From Lentzea guizhouensis (GTDB lineage: Bacteria; Actinomycetota; Actinomycetes; Mycobacteriales; Pseudonocardiaceae), in NCBI RefSeq assembly GCF_001701025.1, contig NZ_CP016793.1:5332001-5396000 (forward strand): DNA of 64,000 nt, written 5' to 3'. The position numbers and the translations under genes were made by a program. The notes beneath the pieces were generated by a model. The model saw nothing but the letters and a program-made list of their open reading frames with translations, was not told the origin of the DNA and did no database searches. Below are positions 61,281-64,000 of the stretch, in pieces (the first letter of the stretch is position 1; the number at the start of each line of letters is the position of its first letter).

Positions 61281-63484
61281 GTCAGCTGGATCCAGTAGGG
61301 CCCGGGATTGCTGCCGCGTGCGTGTCCTTTGACGAAGGTGCACCCGTCGGGGAGTTGTGCACTCGTACCGGGGCCGCGCAGCTTCCGGATGTACTGCGCG
61401 TACGCCACCTGAGCCTCGTCGCTGGCCCGATACCCCGCGGGTAGGGCTCGCAGGCGCGGTACGACCCAGTGCTGTCTGATGCTGCTCTGCAAGGCGGCCC
61501 GCTGCTGCCGCTCGATTTGCCGCTGTGCCTGGCGTTGAGCGATCGGGCTGGGCCACCACACGAAGGTGTCGGGCGCGTCTCCGCCCGGTTCACAGGAGAG
61601 CTTCCCCTTGTCGACCAGTTCTTCGCAGGTATGGATGACCTCCCACAACAACACGGGGTTCACCAGGTCGTCGCCGAACAGGCTGGTGAGCAGCTGGGGA
61701 CCTGTCAGCCTGCGGGAGCCGAACGCCCCTGTTACACCGTGACGGCGCAGCACCGCGACGATCAATTCGGGCAGTGGGTTGATCTGCTCATGCGGTGTGG
61801 ATGGAGCTGCCTCCGCCGCACCGTCCTGGTCTTGTCCGACGGAACCGGTCAGGATGTGCAGGTCGGCTGCCCATCGGTACTCCGGTCCGAGTGCGAGCGG
61901 TTCGTCGAGCAAGATCGTCGTAACCGACACCCGCCGGGCTTCGGTTGCCATCGCTACCACGACCTTGATGCCGGCGTAGAAGGACAGCGGCCAGGCGATG
62001 CCGGTGAGCAGTCCTGGTGCGCGACCGACCCGGTGCACGCGTTCGTCCTCGGCCAAATCGTCGCCGTCGTGGTGCAGCTCCACGACGAGGTTTCCCTCGG
62101 CCGGGATCGACTCGAGGCGCTCGGGCAGGGGGAGGGTGTCGCTGTCGATGTGGGTGGAGCGCAGCGCCACCGTGTAGACGGTGAGGCTGTTCGAGAGGTG
62201 GTCGACCTCCGCCGCGCAAGTGTCGTCTACTGGGGCTTCGAGCTCCGGTTCATCCACTGTCGGCGTTACGTCCGGCGGCTGCCCTGGAAGCAGACCGTGC
62301 CGGCCCAACCCGAGCGGCCGCAGCGGATCGACGTCGCCCAGGTTCGTGTGAACTGGTGCGGCTCGGCTCAGCCACACCCCGCCGGCCTGCCACGTGTCGT
62401 CCACTCGGACGTGGCTCCCGTTCGGCAGCCGGCCGGTCCCGGTGGGCCCCACCAAGTCGGCGACGGCGAGGTTGGCGTGTACGACCGCCTCTGCCGCGCC
62501 GGTGAACTCGAGCGGATCAGCGGCGAAGTCATCGGGGTCGACGCGCCTGGCCGCGTCGACCCGTCCCGCGAGCAACGGCCAGATACCGGTGAAACGGGGG
62601 ACGGCGGTGCGCCGGGTGACGGCGTGGACCAGCTCGTCGAGGTCTTTCCCGCCGAGAAGACCGCGATGGTCGTACCGCTCCCGGTAGCGATCGCTCGAGG
62701 TGGCGTAACCGGCCCAGCGACGCACGTCCGGCGCGTCGGTCAGCAGCGCGTCAATCGTGTTCAGCGCAGTTCTCAGCGCTACGGCCAACGTGTCGTCGTC
62801 CGACTCCGTGAGCAAGTTGCCGAGCGGGCCGTGAGCCACCAACGGCTTGGCCGCGCCGAGCAGGTGCGCGGCGTACAAGGCGGTGTCGTCGAGAGCACCT
62901 TGCCGCGCGTTCGGGTAGTAAACGTTCCCGGTCAGGTGCCCGCGTTCGTCGAACACCCCGCGGCGCCGGAGCCGCTGCAGCTCTCTCCGGTCGCCGGAGT
63001 TCAGGGATCCGCCGAAGGCGTGCAGGTCGACGACCACCCGTTCTCGACGGCAGCCCTGTTCGTCGAACACGTCACGTGCTCCAGACAGGTGCGCCGGTAG
63101 CCAACCGTCCAGGTCTGTCTCTTCCGCACCGAACCTGGCGACCACTTCGCCCCACAACAGGTGCGCACCGCGTTCGATGCGGACGAACGTGCCGACCGGC
63201 AGCAGGGGCAACTGGCCGTTTCTCGCCTCCAGCGGCACGAACAGTTCCGGGTCGAGGACCGCTGCGCAGTAGCCGTCGTTCTCGACGTCGAACCCGAAAT
63301 GCAAGGCATTGAACGCCGTGCTGGTGTGCAGCGGGATACCACGAACACGCGCCACCTGCTCCAAGTAGGCAGTGATCTTGACGCGCTCGGTGGCGGGTAC
63401 CGCGTCGGGACCTTGCAGCAGCGTGCAGGTGAACAACGGCTCGTCGTACAACGGCCGCCACACCGGTGCTTCAGTGACCGTCAT
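61277..63484 (-). CDS. Unknown 735-residue protein of the three-gene module
   Basis: Start ATG 63484 overlaps the upstream stop (ATGA) and the end overlaps the giant ATPase start the same way. No catalytic motif is recognised. Visible features: a beta-rich N-terminal third (FVRIERGAHLLWGEVVARFG), a middle with YRERYDHRGLLGGKDLDELV, VHANLAVADLVGPTGTGRLP, a possible winged helix near 570-640 (LPELIVAVLRRHGVTGAFGS, NPVLLWEVIHTCEELVDKGK), and a basic Gln/Arg-rich helix (QRQAQRQIERQQRAALQ). Strict coupling to both neighbours implies work in one complex. Confidence 0.6.
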   Translation of the reverse strand: MTVTEAPVWRPLYDEPLFTCTLLQGPDAVPATERVKITAYLEQVARVRGIPLHTSTAFNALHFGFDVENDGYCAAVLDPELFVPLEARNGQLPLLPVGTFVRIERGAHLLWGEVVARFGAEETDLDGWLPAHLSGARDVFDEQGCRRERVVVDLHAFGGSLNSGDRRELQRLRRRGVFDERGHLTGNVYYPNARQGALDDTALYAAHLLGAAKPLVAHGPLGNLLTESDDDTLAVALRTALNTIDALLTDAPDVRRWAGYATSSDRYRERYDHRGLLGGKDLDELVHAVTRRTAVPRFTGIWPLLAGRVDAARRVDPDDFAADPLEFTGAAEAVVHANLAVADLVGPTGTGRLPNGSHVRVDDTWQAGGVWLSRAAPVHTNLGDVDPLRPLGLGRHGLLPGQPPDVTPTVDEPELEAPVDDTCAAEVDHLSNSLTVYTVALRSTHIDSDTLPLPERLESIPAEGNLVVELHHDGDDLAEDERVHRVGRAPGLLTGIAWPLSFYAGIKVVVAMATEARRVSVTTILLDEPLALGPEYRWAADLHILTGSVGQDQDGAAEAAPSTPHEQINPLPELIVAVLRRHGVTGAFGSRRLTGPQLLTSLFGDDLVNPVLLWEVIHTCEELVDKGKLSCEPGGDAPDTFVWWPSPIAQRQAQRQIERQQRAALQSSIRQHWVVPRLRALPAGYRASDEAQVAYAQYIRKLRGPGTSAQLPDGCTFVKGHARGSNPGPYWIQLT

Positions 63485-63999
63485 CCACTCACTCCCATCC
63501 GGGTCACTCGGGCGCTGTCCCGGTCGACGTGTCGTCGCAGTCTCCACACCCGCGCGTCGGTCAGCACCACCTCACCGGCGCCGCCCAACCGGACCAGCGC
63601 GTCTTCGACATGACCTGTTTTGATGCCGGGGTCGACGCCCCTGAGCCTGTGGTAGAGCAATCGCGGCCACAACGGCCGCAGGCGTCCTGACCGGCTGGAC
63701 AGGAACACGTCGTCCCCGCGGAGGACCCGGTGCAGCATTCCGGCGGTCAGGCCGCGGTAGTTGTCCCACAGCAACGCCCGGACATAGCGCTCGACAGCCT
63801 CGTGGTAGGGAGCACCGTCCCGGTTGGCGGACGGCCGCGGTCGTGGTGTGTTCAACGCGTTCAGCAGCGCAGGACGCAGGACGGGATCTTCTGCGGTGCC
63901 CCAACAACTCGAACAACGGCACGCCGAACTGTTGCAGGTTCCCTCTGGCAAGGATTGGCCAGGGCGGCCGAAGTACTCGGCGAAACCCTGGTTGACGCA
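63481..63999 (-). CDS. C-terminus of a probable RecQ-like helicase (5' part off window)
   Basis: Only the last 172 residues are in the window. The first visible part, VNQGFAEYFGRPGQSLPEGT followed by CNSSACRCSSCWG, matches the RecQ zinc-binding subdomain (helix ending in YFG, then four Cys; here C-x5-C-x-C-x2-C). A basic helical tail follows (LLWDNYRGLTAGMLHRVLRG, LRPLWPRLLYHRLRGVD, ARVWRLRRHVDRDSARV). The helicase motifs themselves would lie to the right of the window, so the call is provisional. It heads the coupled three-gene module. Confidence 0.5.
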   Translation of the reverse strand, partial: CVNQGFAEYFGRPGQSLPEGTCNSSACRCSSCWGTAEDPVLRPALLNALNTPRPRPSANRDGAPYHEAVERYVRALLWDNYRGLTAGMLHRVLRGDDVFLSSRSGRLRPLWPRLLYHRLRGVDPGIKTGHVEDALVRLGGAGEVVLTDARVWRLRRHVDRDSARVTRMGVSG

Positions 64000-64000
64000 C

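Overview
The window is high-GC actinomycete DNA. Gene content (AfsR/SARP regulators, WXG100-like proteins, an Asp23/AmaP envelope-stress cluster, paired NIS siderophore synthetases, GTG/TTG starts, ATGA-coupled operons) fits the Pseudonocardiaceae (Lentzea/Saccharothrix/Amycolatopsis-like); the genus is an inference. No rRNA gene, complete tRNA or CRISPR array is visible.

Chromosomal part, about 1-23.1 kb. A NUDIX / BtuF-like / PLP-enzyme operon is followed by a small membrane protein, a secreted SH3-like protein and an AfsR-type regulator broken by three frameshifts next to an alpha/beta hydrolase whose upstream region holds a perfect lac-like palindrome. A lipoprotein with a nuclease-like fold and a cellulose-binding module follows. 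At 8.2-11.6 kb lies a gene graveyard: truncated TetR, MFS, NB-ARC, signal-peptidase and MauE-like pieces around two intact genes. Then come two divergent IucA/IucC synthetases, a KtrBA potassium uptake pair, an ECF sigma factor heading an Asp23/AmaP cluster, and tandem GT87 glycosyltransferases.

Defence and mobile part, about 23.1-64 kb. It begins with an EVE-like protein and the decayed JetC of a type II Wadjet system, fused to a 104-base scrap of a type I jetD gene. Next is a leftward five-gene conflict operon: SLATT-like membrane protein (frameshifted), LCAT-like phospholipase, transglutaminase-like/VMAP protein, MoxR ATPase, and an 1833-residue vWA-caspase-NACHT-TPR protein. At 37.5 and 42.1 kb lie two exact 57-bp copies of the 3' part of a tRNA-Val(CAC) gene, each preceded by a terminator-like hairpin and the first also by an integrase remnant. 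This indicates successive integrations at one tRNA. Between them are a type VII secretion-like trio, a dead chimeric IS5 element and an antitoxin-like gene with an iterated operator. To the right, in lower-GC DNA, are EACC1, a caspase-Hsp70 fusion carrying a TTA codon, and an orphan cas6e. A complete type I Wadjet operon (jetABCD) follows. The window ends in a tightly coupled three-gene module (RecQ-like zinc domain protein, unknown 735-residue protein, 2054-residue P-loop ATPase) that I cannot assign to a named system.

The right two thirds therefore reads as a layered defence island in which two separate modules use caspase-like proteases with different sensors. Most broken genes are in mobile or island DNA, but single-base indels in the SARP gene, in an Asp23 gene and in the SLATT gene could also be sequence errors.
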